Origin: Sediminibacillus dalangtanensis
Lineage (GTDB): Bacteria; Bacillota; Bacilli; Bacillales; Amphibacillaceae
Length of the DNA stretch: 64,000 nucleotides
Assembly: GCF_017792025.1 (NCBI RefSeq)
Contig: NZ_CP046956.1
Span: 372,001-436,000 of the forward strand
Direction of reading: 5' to 3'
The notes under the pieces are model-generated. The model was not told the DNA's origin and did no database searches. It worked only from the letters and a program-made list of their open reading frames with translations. Positions within the stretch are counted from its first letter, which is position 1, and every line of letters starts with the position of its first letter. A program made the position numbers and the translations under genes. Of the stretch, positions 63,187-64,000 are shown piece by piece.

Positions 63187-64000
63187 TGAATTTTGAAACG
63201 ATTATCGGTTTGGAAGTCCACGTCGAGTTGAAAACCGATTCGAAAATATTCAGCCCAAGCTTCAATCACTTCGGTGCTGATCCGAACAGCAATGTCAATC
63301 CGATTGATTTAGGATATCCAGGGGTACTGCCGGTCCTTAACGAGGAGGCAGTGAACTTCGCGATGAAAGCGGCTATGGCACTGAATTGTGAAATTGCCAC
63401 TGATACTAAATTCGACCGGAAAAACTATTTCTATCCGGATAATCCGAAAGCCTACCAAATCTCCCAGTTTGACCAGCCGATAGGCGAACATGGCTGGATC
63501 GAAATCGAGGTGGACGGTCAGAAGAAAAAAATCGGGATTACCCGTCTTCACCTGGAGGAAGATGCCGGCAAGTTGACGCATAGTGACGATGGTTATTCGC
63601 TTGTCGATTACAATCGTCAGGGTACTCCATTGATCGAAATCGTCTCGGAGCCGGACTTGCGTTCACCGGAAGAGGCATATGCTTACTTGGAAAAACTGAA
63701 AAACATCATTCAATATACCGGTGTTTCGGACTGTAAAATGGAAGAAGGCTCACTGCGCTGTGACGCCAACTTATCCATCCGTCCGATCGGACAGGAAGCG
63801 TTCGGGACGAAAACCGAATTGAAAAACCTGAACTCCTTCTCGTTTGTTCAAAAAGGGCTGGAATTTGAAGAAAAGCGCCAGCAGAAAGTGCTGCTTTCCG
63901 GTGGAGAAATTTTACAGGAAACAAGGCGCTATGATGAACAGACAAAAGAAACCATCTTAATGCGGGTAAAAGAAGGATCGGATGATTATCGTTACTTCCC
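63186..64000 (+). CDS. gatB: Glu-tRNA(Gln) amidotransferase subunit B, N-terminal part, cut by window end
   Basis: 271 residues are present. Begins [20 protein letters not shown], with [20 protein letters not shown] and [13 protein letters not shown], all typical of the GatB kinase domain that activates and amidates the tRNA-bound Glu. The reading frame runs open to the last base; the tail domain lies outside the window. Confidence 0.95.
   Translation, partial: MNFETIIGLEVHVELKTDSKIFSPSFNHFGADPNSNVNPIDLGYPGVLPVLNEEAVNFAMKAAMALNCEIATDTKFDRKNYFYPDNPKAYQISQFDQPIGEHGWIEIEVDGQKKKIGITRLHLEEDAGKLTHSDDGYSLVDYNRQGTPLIEIVSEPDLRSPEEAYAYLEKLKNIIQYTGVSDCKMEEGSLRCDANLSIRPIGQEAFGTKTELKNLNSFSFVQKGLEFEEKRQQKVLLSGGEILQETRRYDEQTKETILMRVKEGSDDYRYF

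Overview
The window is chromosomal DNA of a low-to-mid GC Gram-positive bacterium of the family Bacillaceae, probably a salt-tolerant spore-former. Two blocks keep the Bacillus subtilis gene order: yeaC-yeaD-yebA-guaA-pbuG-(yebE-yebG)-purEKBCSQLFMNHD-yerA-yerB-yerC, and pcrB-pcrA-ligA-yerH(camS) followed by opuE-gatC-gatA-gatB. Shine-Dalgarno sites are strong, TTG and GTG starts are common, three guanine riboswitches and two PurR box pairs are present, and PurF has the 11-residue propeptide typical of Bacillus.

Layout. 0-6.4 kb: start of a fabF copy behind a TetR-type regulator (minus strand), a VanR/VanS/VanY-like set without vanHAX, a small membrane protein, an unknown protein and an orphan oligopeptide-binding lipoprotein. 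6.5-13.2 kb: a polyol PTS operon (PRD regulator, EIIA, EIIB, EIIC, dehydrogenase, 55-residue ORF, polyol-phosphate dehydrogenase) with a cre-like site in front and a perfect Rex-type operator between EIIB and EIIC. 13.3-14.1 kb: two small genes. 14.3-18.8 kb: MoxR/DUF58/transglutaminase operon. 18.8-25.1 kb: guaA, pbuG, an Hsp20 gene and yebE-yebG, with riboswitches ahead of guaA, pbuG and purE. 25.1-37.9 kb: the complete purine operon. 38.8-43.1 kb: yerA, yerB, yerC and an oxidoreductase. 43.3-49.1 kb: an accessory stretch (VOC, nucleotidyltransferase, HAD, membrane protein, Nudix, RDD, then an Rrf2 regulator with a CxxC flavoprotein and a methyltransferase). 49.4-55.5 kb: pcrB-pcrA-ligA-camS. 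55.6-59.0 kb: rocA, then an RRNPP-type regulator with its own peptide gene. 59.4-64.0 kb: a 35-residue symporter-associated protein, opuE, and gatCAB (gatB cut by the window end).

Most novel item: the cassette at 57.3-59.0 kb. An NprR-sized HTH/TPR regulator is followed 13 nt later by a secreted 95-residue precursor carrying five tandem 13-residue units. The ten-residue core SKEAEPSIFS is identical in all five units while nine of its ten codons vary synonymously, which points to selection on the peptide: a multi-copy signalling pheromone. Other notable signals are the Rex-type palindrome inside the PTS operon, two inverted ~560-bp repeats bracketing the purine operon, two smaller repeat families sitting just after terminators, and a shared operator for the Rrf2 gene and its neighbour.

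All coordinates and motifs were read by eye. Gene functions rest on recognised family motifs and gene order, not on database searches.
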